A stretch of 64,000 nucleotides of DNA from a virus. Of the stretch, positions 49,520 to 56,551 are shown piece by piece. Position 1 is the stretch's first letter; each line of letters begins with the position of its first letter. The DNA lies in the IMG/VR virus record IMGVR_UViG_3300021474_000004, positions 1-64,000 of that record; one strand, 5' to 3'. The position numbers and the translations under genes were made by a program. The notes below the pieces were generated by a model. That model did no database searches, was not told the DNA's origin, and worked only from the letters and a program-made list of their open reading frames with translations.

Positions 49520-50059
49520 TTACATTAACCTTCTCCATTTAATTGAATTTGCATCCCATGCCCACATAACTACAAGACCGGCAGTTGCGGATGTTAATGG
49601 GCTTTCTATTGTACCTGCACCAGATGACATTGTTAGTAATGTTACTGCCGGGACAAAACGTATCATAACAATTCCCTGCAAACTGGAATCTACTGTGCCA
49701 AAACTAATAGAACCGCTTGTAATAGTTCCGGTTCCATCCAGTATCATAATTACATCATATCCATTATTAGGGAAATTAATACCAACAGAAAAACTATTTG
49801 TAATAGTGGTGCCAACGATATATCTCGAAGATATTGTTGGTTTATTTTTAATATAATCAACAGCCGCAGAATTACTCTCATTCCAATCTGACTGCACTTG
49901 TACTAATCCGGCACTATCGTCTATTTTATTATAAGTAGAATCAATTATATTTTGAAGAGTAATCCTACCTACATCACCAGACAGTGAATTGCGACGACTA
50001 TTATTAAATGTATTATTATTTACTATAGAAGTCAGTTCGGCTCTTGAAAATTGTGGCAT
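49520..50059 (-). CDS. Tail-fibre protein with SDWNE motif
   Basis: 179 residues. Contains VQVQSDWNESNSAAVDYIKNKP, here split: VQSDWNESNS and AAVDYIKNKP, a phrase common near the start of phage and prophage tail fibres, followed by a beta-rich end. It probably attaches to or forms the fibre base. Confidence 0.65.
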   Translation of the reverse strand: MPQFSRAELTSIVNNNTFNNSRRNSLSGDVGRITLQNIIDSTYNKIDDSAGLVQVQSDWNESNSAAVDYIKNKPTISSRYIVGTTITNSFSVGINFPNNGYDVIMILDGTGTITSGSISFGTVDSSLQGIVMIRFVPAVTLLTMSSGAGTIESPLTSATAGLVVMWAWDANSIKWRRLM

Positions 50060-50085
50060 GTCTTATGTTTTTTAATGTTGGTATT

Positions 50086-50511
50086 CTAAAGCCATGAAGT
50101 TGTTGCACTGTCATAAACCAGTTTCACATAACCATCCTTAGCAATGGTAGTAGGGGCAGAAACAACCGTCCCGCCGGTAAATGTAACAGCCGTCAATACC
50201 TGGGTAGATTTAATTTCTATGGTATCATTGTTTTTTGGAGATGCAGGAAGGGCAAAAGTTAATGCCGCAAGTGTCCCTGCCGGGTTAATCAGGTTGTAGT
50301 TATTGACTTGAAGGGTTACCGTTCCGGTTGTAACGGGTATAAATATTACGTGAGGTAGTTGCCCGTTATCATCTACAATGTTTTCCATAGAAGCTATACA
50401 TATTTCCATGAAGGCTCCTATGTCACTGGTGTCAGAACCTCTCTGGGAGGCTATGTATTTTATGTTATAAAGGGCTGTTAGTAACCCTGTTCTGCCCGTT
50501 GGATTTGCCAT
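50086..50511 (-). CDS. Structural beta-rich protein, fibre cluster
   Basis: 141 residues, N-terminal helix (TGLLTALYNIKYIASQRG), then beta-rich Thr/Val-rich end with hydrophobic repeats (TVTLQVNNYNLINPAG). First gene of the fibre cluster. Baseplate or fibre connector inferred. Confidence 0.55.
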   Translation of the reverse strand: MANPTGRTGLLTALYNIKYIASQRGSDTSDIGAFMEICIASMENIVDDNGQLPHVIFIPVTTGTVTLQVNNYNLINPAGTLAALTFALPASPKNNDTIEIKSTQVLTAVTFTGGTVVSAPTTIAKDGYVKLVYDSATTSWL

Positions 50512-50566
50512 TGTCTGTATTTTTTGTAAAAGTCATCAGAAAATACAGCATATAGAAACGCTTTTA

Positions 50567-50893
50567 TTAATCAATATTCAAATCATCGGGCTTGTTAAGA
50601 GACGCCTCTCTTTTGATTTTAACTTTATTCTCCACTTCGTTTCTTACCACCCCGTTTATATAGTCATGATACTTCTGCATCTCGGTACGCAGTTTAAGGT
50701 ACCTGCGCCGGAACTCCATAACCTCTTCGTTAATATTTTTAACTTCCAGGTTGGCAAGTGGGATAGCAAGCTCCATCATCATTGCGCATAACTCCTTATA
50801 AGTAAGAAGGTTCTGTGGAAATGTACTATCCCGGTCAAGCAAGCTCCTTATTTTTAACGTAGCCTTGCTGTGCCGAACCTTTTTGACGCCCAT
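50567..50893 (-). CDS. Hypothetical charged helical protein
   Basis: ATG at 50893 gives 108 residues (MGVKKVRHSKATLKIRSLLD...), basic and helical with a coiled region (EEVMEFRRRYLKLRTEMQKY). A longer version to 50977 would overlap the neighbour by 124 bases. Not recognised. Confidence 0.55.
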   Translation of the reverse strand: MGVKKVRHSKATLKIRSLLDRDSTFPQNLLTYKELCAMMMELAIPLANLEVKNINEEVMEFRRRYLKLRTEMQKYHDYINGVVRNEVENKVKIKREASLNKPDDLNID

Positions 50894-51261
50894 TTCTTGT
50901 ACGCCTTCTTCGTTTTGAGCTTCTGCTCCTTGCTCCCGAAGTTCCATTCCTTGTGTGCCAGGTATTTCTTCGCCCATAATTTTCTATCTGTTTTTACTTG
51001 TTGCGGAATTTCATTTTTTATAAATACTACCTTTGAGTCCGGCTCCGGCGTGACCATTAATTCGACACCAAGATAAGCAAGCATTTTCACTATTTCATCA
51101 ATGGTCAAATTGAGTTTTCTTTCATTACGCAATTTAAAATTACAGGTTCCGTAGTTGTACCATATAAACCACTTGGTCATATCATCATCTGGTACGCCCA
51201 TCATTCCAAGCAGCATAGGATAGACAATCTTAGCTTCTTTTAACCTTTGCTGCACCAACAT
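50854..51261 (-). CDS. Hypothetical helical protein, about 135 residues
   Basis: Start at 51261 or 51216. Contains WFIWYNYGTCNFKLRNERK, a repetitive helix, and a very basic C-terminus (KQKLKTKKAYKKWASKRFG). Overlaps both neighbours by 30-40 bases. Possibly nucleic-acid binding. Confidence 0.5.
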   Translation of the reverse strand: MLVQQRLKEAKIVYPMLLGMMGVPDDDMTKWFIWYNYGTCNFKLRNERKLNLTIDEIVKMLAYLGVELMVTPEPDSKVVFIKNEIPQQVKTDRKLWAKKYLAHKEWNFGSKEQKLKTKKAYKKWASKRFGTARLR

Positions 51262-51679
51262 CCTCAACCCCTTGCTTTGAATCAGGATTGTCTTTAAAAG
51301 ATTCAAATGGTGCAAAGATTGTTTCTTCATGACATCTTGAAATGACCTGTAAATATAGGGAAGTAAACATAGAATCGTTATAAGACATTTTATCCCTGGC
51401 ATAATTGGAGTAATAAACTACCATAGTACTCTTTTTGCACTTAAGCTCGTCCCTTATGATATTGAGGGACAGGCTGGGATAAAGAAGGACACGCATTATG
51501 TGGCAGTAAATAGCCCTGGCAATGGTCAGATGAGCACTTCCCCGGACGTTACTGCCATCCAGCTCAATGCTGGCTCCGTCTGTGACCACTTCCTCACACA
51601 GTTGTCGCAGGCAACTCTTTACTTTGTTGATGTATTGCAGGGAGTAGATGTTCTCCTGCACTTTCAGTTTGGCTGGCAT
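51230..51679 (-). CDS. DnaA domain-IV-like helix-turn-helix protein
   Basis: 149 residues from ATG 51679. Residues about 50-110 (HLTIARAIYCHIMRVLLYP, SLSLNIIRDELKCKKSTMVVYY) follow the pattern of the DNA-binding C-terminal domain of DnaA: AR-x-IAMYL, then SLxxIGRxF, then a turn and TxVxxA. There is no AAA+ part in the protein. It may bind an origin or regulatory site, though the match is by pattern only. Confidence 0.5.
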   Translation of the reverse strand: MPAKLKVQENIYSLQYINKVKSCLRQLCEEVVTDGASIELDGSNVRGSAHLTIARAIYCHIMRVLLYPSLSLNIIRDELKCKKSTMVVYYSNYARDKMSYNDSMFTSLYLQVISRCHEETIFAPFESFKDNPDSKQGVEDVGAAKVKRS

Positions 51680-51694
51680 GATAGCCAAATATAC

Positions 51695-52030
51695 CTATTT
51701 CTTTATCCTCCAGGTATGGTTTGGTTTGGTAAATGCTCCTTTGCGCATTGTGGACATCTTTTCCAGGAATGGCTCCTTACAGTTAGTAAGGCTGTGCATT
51801 GCCCGGCGTATATCTGTAAGCAGGAATTTATAGCCGCTTTCGTTCAGTATCTTAAACACGTCAGCCGGGGTAAATCCGTTACGGGGGTCAAACTTAGTAA
51901 AGATGAGCCTGACGGCCTCTTCCTGCTTTAAGTTCTGAGTAAAGGCTATTTCCAATTGTTCCCCCTTGAGGTGGATGGTGTTATAGAATTGTCCTTTAGG
52001 AATATCTGTTTGATTTTGTATTTTAGGCAT
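51695..52030 (-). CDS. Winged-helix-like regulator, 111 residues
   Basis: From ATG 52030 (a second ATG at 52033). Residues 55-105 (GFTPADVFKILNESGYKFL, TDIRRAMHSLTNCKEPFLEK, FTKPNHTWRIKK) form a winged helix with the wing ending in a basic WRIKK. Probably a transcription factor; start and end overlap neighbours slightly. Confidence 0.6.
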   Translation of the reverse strand: MPKIQNQTDIPKGQFYNTIHLKGEQLEIAFTQNLKQEEAVRLIFTKFDPRNGFTPADVFKILNESGYKFLLTDIRRAMHSLTNCKEPFLEKMSTMRKGAFTKPNHTWRIKK

Positions 52031-52214
52031 CATTTTTATTTTCAGTAGGTGAACCAAGCAATGCAACTTCTTCAAGGTCAAACTTAAAATTCCATTTACT
52101 TTGTGTGATAAGATATTCCGCTTTATTCTTCGGTCTTAATAACTTATATATATCTCCAACAAGTACCTTATTTCTGTCTTTAAGTTTCTGATATGATGAT
52201 TTACTATTAGGCAT
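52023..52214 (-). CDS. Hypothetical basic protein, 63 residues
   Basis: From ATG 52214 (MPNSKSSYQKLKDRNKVLVG); begins within the end of the upstream gene. Basic with a helical middle and polar tail. Not recognised. Confidence 0.5.
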   Translation of the reverse strand: MPNSKSSYQKLKDRNKVLVGDIYKLLRPKNKAEYLITQSKWNFKFDLEEVALLGSPTENKNDA

Positions 52215-52695
52215 ATTGTAGCTCCAGTTCCGGGTGGTGTTTAAATGCGTCCTTGTAGGATGGGTCATTAATACCATCCAGTTCCATGAGAACATCCATG
52301 ACAGCCATCAACCCGTTATATTGGTCGGCTATGATTTCGGATTCAGAATAATTTTTATAAGAGATACTTCTTTCTATTTTAGTGGCAGATTCAAATGCGT
52401 ACTCTATTTTAGCTATATCAGATGGATTATACCCGGTTAGCGCCTCAACCTTTTCACCAATACCCTTCTCATAAAATACACTACTACCGTTCACTATAAA
52501 CAAAATTATTCCGTACCAGTAAATTCCCCTATCGACCACTTTATCACATCCATCTTCATGTATAATTACAGGTAATCCTTCTGCATGTCGAACAATATTT
52601 CCAACTGCACAAGCGCTACAACTCCCCTTCTCTAATGTCCCATTATAAAACCCTTTAACCAGGGCGTCATAAGCATTCTGAAATCTTTTTGTCAT
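52207..52695 (-). CDS. CxxCAxG phage protein, paralogue of the gene at 2609-3196
   Basis: 162 residues with CSACAVGNIVRHAEGLP (residues 24-40), GCDKVVDRGIYWYG and IEYAFESATK. Same blocks as in the 2609-3196 protein but a different context, here in the recombination block. Function unknown. Confidence 0.75.
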   Translation of the reverse strand: MTKRFQNAYDALVKGFYNGTLEKGSCSACAVGNIVRHAEGLPVIIHEDGCDKVVDRGIYWYGIILFIVNGSSVFYEKGIGEKVEALTGYNPSDIAKIEYAFESATKIERSISYKNYSESEIIADQYNGLMAVMDVLMELDGINDPSYKDAFKHHPELELQYA

Positions 52696-52699
52696 CGTT

Positions 52700-53137
52700 T
52701 TAGTTTTTAGTTTGTTTATTAATTAGTTTAAATTGAAAGCATAACATAGCACTATCCCTGGCATGTTCATTTGTTTTGCCGGTATAGCCTGTGACCTTAC
52801 TGAAATAGTCAGCCTTCATCTTGGTTCTATTATTCTTAGGGGCTACCATTTCATGAGGAATCTTAAGGTCTGTAAGGAAGTCTTCCCATATTTTAGAATC
52901 CCGTTTCACTGACCCAGCCCCTTGCAGCACCTCCCGTCCCCGGTCTTTGGGAATCCACTTGCGTTTACGGGCATCTTCTACCCGGACATATAAGTCACTA
53001 TCTTTTCTGAACATAAACTCCACCAAACTCAAAGCCTGGTGTACCATACCAGATTCACACATAGTCAACCGCTTCTGTTCTGTGTCCCAAATGGAAATAC
53101 CTGTGTTTACACCTACATCTATACCTATCACCTTCAT
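52700..53137 (-). CDS. RuvC-like Holliday junction resolvase
   Basis: 145 residues. VIGIDVGVNTG at 3-13 gives the first catalytic Asp (Asp7), VEDARK at 53-58 gives Glu54, and NEHARDSAMLC at 123-133 gives the last acidic residue (Asp128). The length and order fit phage RuvC-type resolvases of the RNase H fold, which cut branched DNA before packaging. The gene overlaps the ribbon-helix-helix gene by ATGA. Confidence 0.8.
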   Translation of the reverse strand: MKVIGIDVGVNTGISIWDTEQKRLTMCESGMVHQALSLVEFMFRKDSDLYVRVEDARKRKWIPKDRGREVLQGAGSVKRDSKIWEDFLTDLKIPHEMVAPKNNRTKMKADYFSKVTGYTGKTNEHARDSAMLCFQFKLINKQTKN

Positions 53138-53301
53138 TTTCCCTTAGCCTGTTTATGTAATATCATAGTGAACATCAAGTCACCGGCTATTGAACTGCAT
53201 GACCTGCGGGTCTTTTTGTGTTCCTTCTCAATATAAGATACCACATCGGCATCTATTGTCCAGCAGACCGCTACTTTATTCTTTCGTTTTATTGTTGGCA
53301 T
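53134..53301 (-). CDS. Ribbon-helix-helix-like regulator, 55 residues
   Basis: ATG at 53301 to TGA at 53134, too short for most gene finders. The sequence, NKVAVCWTIDADVVSYIEKE then RRSCSSIAGDLMFTMILH, follows the CopG/Arc plan: one beta strand, two helices with a S-x-[IV]-A-x2-L turn. It probably binds DNA as a dimer. It is coupled by ATGA to the resolvase and driven by a leaderless box at 53308-53315. Confidence 0.6.
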   Translation of the reverse strand: MPTIKRKNKVAVCWTIDADVVSYIEKEHKKTRRSCSSIAGDLMFTMILHKQAKGK

Positions 53302-53307
53302 TGTTTG

Positions 53308-53315
53308 CAAATGTA
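53308..53315 (-). promoter_or_regulatory. Leaderless-type promoter box
   Basis: TACATTTG on the minus strand matches TAnnTTTG; CAAACA separates it from the ATG at 53301. It starts the resolvase and ribbon-helix-helix transcript apart from the HNH gene upstream. Confidence 0.6.
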
Positions 53316-53340
53316 GTATATTATATTCATAGTATGAAAA

Positions 53341-53820
53341 CTATTTTCTACCATGCTCCTTTCTATGACAATCTATACAGAGTATAAGTAAATCGCCTGG
53401 CTCCTCTTTAAAAATTCTATCGTACGTTAAATGATGTATATGTAAATACCTTCTATCGCAAGATTTGCCGCAGCGCTGACAAACTTCACCCCTTTCAGCT
53501 AATAGCCTTAGCCTTATATTTCGCCATTCTTTACTCTTAAGGTAATCGTGATATTCTTTCTTATATGCCGCTATTTCCTTTTTAGTCCTTCCCTTGAAGC
53601 CCCTTACTGAATCAGGGTTAATATTTTTCTCGTTTCTATAAAAATCAATAAACCACCGCTTAGGACTTCCGTGAATCTGATACCCGTACATTTCTGCAAA
53701 GGCTATTATCAAAACATTCTGTTTCGACATTGGATATACTACATAGCCACCCTTGCGTAAATGACTAATAAGATACCTTCTCGCCTCGTTTAAAAACCGT
53801 AAATTAGCTCTTTTTCCCAT
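53341..53820 (-). CDS. HNH endonuclease
   Basis: 159 residues. Residues 114-156 hold the HNH core: CQRCGKSCDRR, LHIHHLTYDRI and LLILCIDCHRKEHG, with four zinc-binding cysteines (114, 117, 148, 151) and His129/130 as active-site residues. The N-terminal part has basic helices (ARRYLISHLRKGGY). Such free-standing genes sit near terminase or recombination genes; a packaging role is possible but a homing endonuclease cannot be excluded. Confidence 0.8.
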   Translation of the reverse strand: MGKRANLRFLNEARRYLISHLRKGGYVVYPMSKQNVLIIAFAEMYGYQIHGSPKRWFIDFYRNEKNINPDSVRGFKGRTKKEIAAYKKEYHDYLKSKEWRNIRLRLLAERGEVCQRCGKSCDRRYLHIHHLTYDRIFKEEPGDLLILCIDCHRKEHGRK

Positions 53821-53835
53821 GCCTTATTTTTGAAT

Positions 53836-54654
53836 CTATATTAAGCCGGTAATGTGGTCTGGCCTTGCCTGCCATATACATCCCTCTCTAAAATATTCGT
53901 AAGACCTGTGTATATACCAGGATAGCCTTTCCAGGTACACCTTATAAGAAACTCCTGCGAGAATCAGTTCCGGCTTAGATTTTTTAAACCTGATGACCTT
54001 CTTTTTATGAAGTTCCTTTTTAAGTCTACGTCCTGTTGATTTACTTCGCCCACAAAGGATTCCTGATAATTTATCTGATATAAAAACAATGGGTTTATGT
54101 CCATATTTATTTTTACCTTTTACCGGCATTGACTGTTGACATCTTTTCCTATTGTAATTAGATTTGATAAGCAATCCTCTTATGTGTACTACTACGTCAT
54201 GTTTGGAGCCATTTTTAAATGAAATTATTTTGTATGTGTGGGTGTATCCTGTCAGTTCTTTAGTGGCTCTGTTGATAGATACTAAATGCCATCCATGCTT
54301 ATTTTTCCAGGCAAGTCCAAGCTCCCTTAAGGCTTTAAGCCAGTTTGCAAGTGTGTTACGGTTAATGCCCTGATGTGTTAAGTTATGGATGTGTCCTGAT
54401 TTCCATTTTCGTTTGAGCTTAAGCCAGATGGCAAGCATTGGGATATGGTTATTATCTGCCGCCCATTTAACTAAAGGGAATGAGACCTTTATAGTGTCTC
54501 GGTTGAAATGCGAAAGCCCCCTGGGTTGAACAGGAGGCTTTGCAGTATGCTTAGGCGTGCGGGTGCTTAGTCCGCTTATTACCGTTGGAGAATCTTTCGA
54601 TTCAAACGCCTTTAGCGGGTCTTCAACTGTACAAATATAGGCACTATTATTCAA
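53836..54654 (-). CDS. DNA-binding winged-helix protein, replication-type
   Basis: 272 residues, very basic. Residues 50-125 read as a winged helix (IPMLAIWLKLKRKWKSG, INRNTLANWLKALRELGLA, HGWHLVSINR). Residues 190-260 hold a second basic domain (SKSTGRRLKKELHKKKV). Start is set at TTG 54654; no ATG lies in the first 60 codons, so the start is doubtful. A TATATTTG box lies inside the apparent gene at 54632-54639. First gene of the recombination block, so it may bind the origin. Confidence 0.5.
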   Translation of the reverse strand: MNNSAYICTVEDPLKAFESKDSPTVISGLSTRTPKHTAKPPVQPRGLSHFNRDTIKVSFPLVKWAADNNHIPMLAIWLKLKRKWKSGHIHNLTHQGINRNTLANWLKALRELGLAWKNKHGWHLVSINRATKELTGYTHTYKIISFKNGSKHDVVVHIRGLLIKSNYNRKRCQQSMPVKGKNKYGHKPIVFISDKLSGILCGRSKSTGRRLKKELHKKKVIRFKKSKPELILAGVSYKVYLERLSWYIHRSYEYFREGCIWQARPDHITGLI

Positions 54655-54655
54655 C

Positions 54656-54701
54656 GGTAATAAAATTTAAGCATCACAAATATGTTAATAATTTTATTAC
54701 C
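54656..54701. promoter_or_regulatory. 12-base inverted repeat in a divergent region
   Basis: GGTAATAAAATT (54656-54667) and AATTTTATTACC (54690-54701) are perfect inverted repeats 22 bases apart, between the leftward replication genes and the tRNA locus. It is probably an operator, for example for the ribbon-helix-helix protein; no promoter box is seen on the plus strand. Confidence 0.45.
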
Positions 54702-54747
54702 TGCCAACTTTGTTTATCCCCACAACAAATGTTAATATTGCAGGCAG

Positions 54748-54829
54748 GAAGGAGGCTGGCAGGAGTTCAAATCTCTCTTGGTGCCGCAAGGCGCTATAGT
54801 TTAATTGGCGGAGAACACCTTCCTTACAT
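54748..54829 (+). tRNA. Putative circularly permuted tRNA-Val (anticodon UAC)
   Basis: The 3' half comes first: anticodon-stem strand GAAGG (54748-54752), variable part, T-arm AGGAG TTCAAAT CTCTC (54761-54777) and acceptor TGGTGCC (54779-54785). A GCAA tetraloop links to the 5' half: acceptor GGCGCTA (54790-54796), TA, D-arm GTTT AATTGGCGGA GAAC, A26, stem CCTTC (54818-54822), loop CTTACAT (54823-54829). Acceptor 7 of 7 pairs (two G-U), anticodon stem 5 of 5; the T-stem has a mismatch and one extra T. The loop ends one base before tRNA-Met starts, so RNase P cutting of tRNA-Met would free this half. Confidence 0.5.
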
Positions 54830-54902
54830 TGCGGTGTAGAGCAGTTGGTAGCTCGTCAGGCTCATAACTTGAAGGCCGGTGGTTCGAGTCCACTCACCGC
54901 TA
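54830..54902 (+). tRNA. trnM: tRNA-Met (anticodon CAT)
   Basis: Acceptor TGCGGTG pairs with CACCGCT at six of seven positions; the first pair is a T-T mismatch. D-arm GAGC-AGTTGGTA-GCTC, G26, anticodon arm TCAGG-CTCATAA-CTTGA, variable AGGCC, T-arm GGTGG-TTCGAGT-CCACT are canonical. The 1-72 mismatch recalls initiator tRNA, but the anticodon stem lacks the three G-C pairs of initiators, so elongator Met is as likely. No CCA is encoded. Confidence 0.85.
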
Positions 54903-54920
54903 CAACTAAACTAAAAACGA

Positions 54921-55379
54921 ATGTGGGAACGATTCAGACACAGGTGGTTCAGACGACATCACCATCACAAACATCACTTAGTATTCAAATTAATTCACAA
55001 ACATAATAATCACATGGCCAACTACATCACAACCCTGGAACTTCCAGATTCAACCCCGGCTCCCATTACAGTACAACTGGTGGGACTGGCGGCAGACGGC
55101 GTTACCGTACTGCCAATTACCAACATTGCCTTTGCTTCTACAAGCACAGCCGTATTCACTATTGCCCAGGAAACAGCTAATCCTGCCAATGTAGACATTA
55201 CCATTGTAGCTGCCGGAACAGGCACTATTAATGGGACTGCTACATTCTCAGATGGCTCTACCGGGTCAGCAGTACTTACTGTAATCTTCGATGCTATTGC
55301 TAAAACAGCTTCACTGGTATGGTCTTTAGTTAGCCCTGCACCAGCAGCTCCAGCAGCAGCACCTGTAGTTACAGCGTAA
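54921..55379 (+). CDS. Ig-like domain protein with His-rich N-terminus
   Basis: 152 residues from ATG 54921, which has the recurrent ACTAAACTAAAAACGA leader. Residues 1-31 are basic and contain HHHHKHH, then an Ig-like beta domain begins (about 32-120: PAPITVQLVGLAADGVTVL, FASTSTAVFTIAQET, GTATFSDGSTGSAVLTV), then an Ala/Pro tail. Ig-like folds decorate many phage heads and tails. A shorter start at 55014 would leave only the domain. Confidence 0.6.
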   Translation: MWERFRHRWFRRHHHHKHHLVFKLIHKHNNHMANYITTLELPDSTPAPITVQLVGLAADGVTVLPITNIAFASTSTAVFTIAQETANPANVDITIVAAGTGTINGTATFSDGSTGSAVLTVIFDAIAKTASLVWSLVSPAPAAPAAAPVVTA

Positions 55380-55438
55380 AAAATGGCGGGGACATCTATG
55401 GCGGGGCTATAGATTCATAAGGGTACCCTGATAATGCA

Positions 55439-55457
55439 AGAGAGCAATCTCTTTTTT
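55439..55457 (+). terminator. Small hairpin with T-run
   Basis: AGAGA-GCAA-TCTCT followed by T's forms a GNRA-capped hairpin with a short U-run, 60 bases after the Ig-like gene. Probable intrinsic terminator of that gene or of the tRNA transcript. Confidence 0.5.
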
Positions 55458-55465
55458 GGAAGAAG

Positions 55466-55510
55466 GCCGAAAGGTGGTTCCGTCAGACGTACCATTCTTT
55501 CGGCTTTTTT
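55466..55510 (+). terminator. Strong intrinsic terminator
   Basis: GCCGAAAG (55466-55473) and CTTTCGGC (55497-55504) form an 8-base stem followed by TTTTTT. Inner bases GGTGGT/ACCATT can pair more. It lies just before the promoter of the next gene. Confidence 0.75.
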
Positions 55511-55513
55511 GTG

Positions 55514-55521
55514 TATATTTG
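55514..55521 (+). promoter_or_regulatory. Leaderless-type promoter box
   Basis: TATATTTG, with TAGAC before the ATG at 55527. Directly after the terminator at 55466-55510. Confidence 0.65.
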
Positions 55522-55526
55522 TAGAC

Positions 55527-55784
55527 ATGATAGTCAGAAAAGAGAAGGATTTGGCAGATATAATAAAAGCTGCCATGAAGGCCAGCAAGCATAATAAACT
55601 CAGTTTATCTTCTGCATCCGGCGTACAGCGCTCAGGTATCTATGGGTACCTGTCCGGTAAAAAATCTATTACCATGAGGACGTTTGTAAAGCTGATGGCT
55701 GCTATGAATTACGAGGTGGATATGAAGTTGATTCTTCTGCCGCCTGTTGTTAAGCAGGCAGAACCAGAACAACAAAAAGTTTAA
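55527..55784 (+). CDS. Helix-turn-helix regulator, 85 residues
   Basis: ATG at 55527 (a longer frame reaches back to 55434 but would overlap the terminator and lacks a start signal). Residues 13-60 form an XRE-type helix-turn-helix: DLADIIKAAMKASKHNKL, SLSSASGVQRSGIYGYLSG, SITMRTFVKLMAAMNY. It likely represses or activates late or lysis genes. Transcribed alone, between two terminators. Confidence 0.7.
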   Translation: MIVRKEKDLADIIKAAMKASKHNKLSLSSASGVQRSGIYGYLSGKKSITMRTFVKLMAAMNYEVDMKLILLPPVVKQAEPEQQKV

Positions 55785-55873
55785 TACCTTTGCTCCCTCC
55801 AGGGGTGTCATACCCTCCAGTTTAGTTAGTGTTTAGAGGCCGGAAGTTTCTCATCGTTCTTCCGGCTTTTTTT
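55785..55873 (+). ncRNA. Possible small RNA
   Basis: A box TACCTTTG (55785-55792) is followed by about 80 bases without a frame and then a terminator with stem GCCGGAAG/CTTCCGGC (55839-55866) and seven T's. A short hairpin CCAGGGGTGTCATACCCTCCAG lies at the start. The layout promoter, short untranslated piece, terminator is that of a small regulatory RNA, but it could be just the end of the HTH gene's transcript. Confidence 0.4.
55839..55873 (+). terminator. Intrinsic terminator with seven-T run
   Basis: GCCGGAAG (55839-55846) pairs with CTTCCGGC (55859-55866), 12-base loop, then seven T's. It separates the HTH gene and the possible small RNA from the packaging genes. Confidence 0.75.
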
Positions 55874-55933
55874 ATGCCTGTTAATTTCTTATTTTAATAA
55901 CTATCTGTAAATAATCTATATTTATCGGCTATA

Positions 55934-56548
55934 ATGAACGTTGTAGACGACCAGCAAGATAGTACCGGGATAAAGGTGAGGTTATTCATGCCTCCCAAAA
56001 AGCCCAAGACCATGAAGGAAGCCTATCCCGAATTGGCAGCCGTACCGGAATTTGAAGAGCTGGACGACAATGAACTTCGTTATGTATATTATTTTGCCTG
56101 TAAGGATTCCCCTTTCTATAATGATTTCCCTATACGGGTAAAAGAGTCTAAATGTTTTGATACAGCCTTTGGTAAACACAGGGAAGTGGAAGGAAGGAAA
56201 GCGGCTTTTATAGGCGACATGAAGGATGAGCACATCGTTAAGGCTATCATAGCCATGAAGATGTATTCTCCTACTATTCGCCAGCGCGCCCAGAAGATGA
56301 CCAATATGATGCTGGATGAATATGAGAATATGATTCTTGCATTCAAGAACAGGATATGGCTATCACCCGATGATGCAAAACCTTATGTGGAACTGACTGT
56401 GAAGATAACCTCTGCATTGCCGGAACTTGTTAAACAGGCAGAGCATGGGTATGGTATAACAGAAAGAGCAAAAGGGAACAATGCTTCGGAAGAACGTGAG
56501 GAAGATGGAATTTTTGAAAACGCAATGAACACAATAGACCCAACTTAA
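55934..56548 (+). CDS. Protein of unknown function before the portal gene
   Basis: 204 residues, acidic and helical (MKEAYPELAAVPEFEELDD, NELRYVYYFACKDSPFYND) with a C-terminal acidic tail. The place before a portal gene is where terminase subunits usually stand, but no Walker or nuclease motif is present, so a terminase cannot be claimed; a small-terminase-like or head protein is possible. A box TATATTTA, not ending in G, precedes it. Confidence 0.55.
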   Translation: MNVVDDQQDSTGIKVRLFMPPKKPKTMKEAYPELAAVPEFEELDDNELRYVYYFACKDSPFYNDFPIRVKESKCFDTAFGKHREVEGRKAAFIGDMKDEHIVKAIIAMKMYSPTIRQRAQKMTNMMLDEYENMILAFKNRIWLSPDDAKPYVELTVKITSALPELVKQAEHGYGITERAKGNNASEEREEDGIFENAMNTIDPT

Positions 56549-56551
56549 AAC

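Noticed and set aside
52207-53301. A CRISPR array or phage-defence system in the recombination block
   Set aside because: No repeat-spacer pattern and no recognisable defence genes were found here or elsewhere in the window.
54632-54639. TATATTTG as promoter of the 53836-54654 gene
   Set aside because: The box lies inside the reading frame and no start codon follows in frame, so it is not used to set the start.
54585-54839. 84-residue plus-strand frame across the tRNA locus
   Set aside because: It runs over the operator, the tRNA halves and the tRNA-Met start, and has no promoter or leader.
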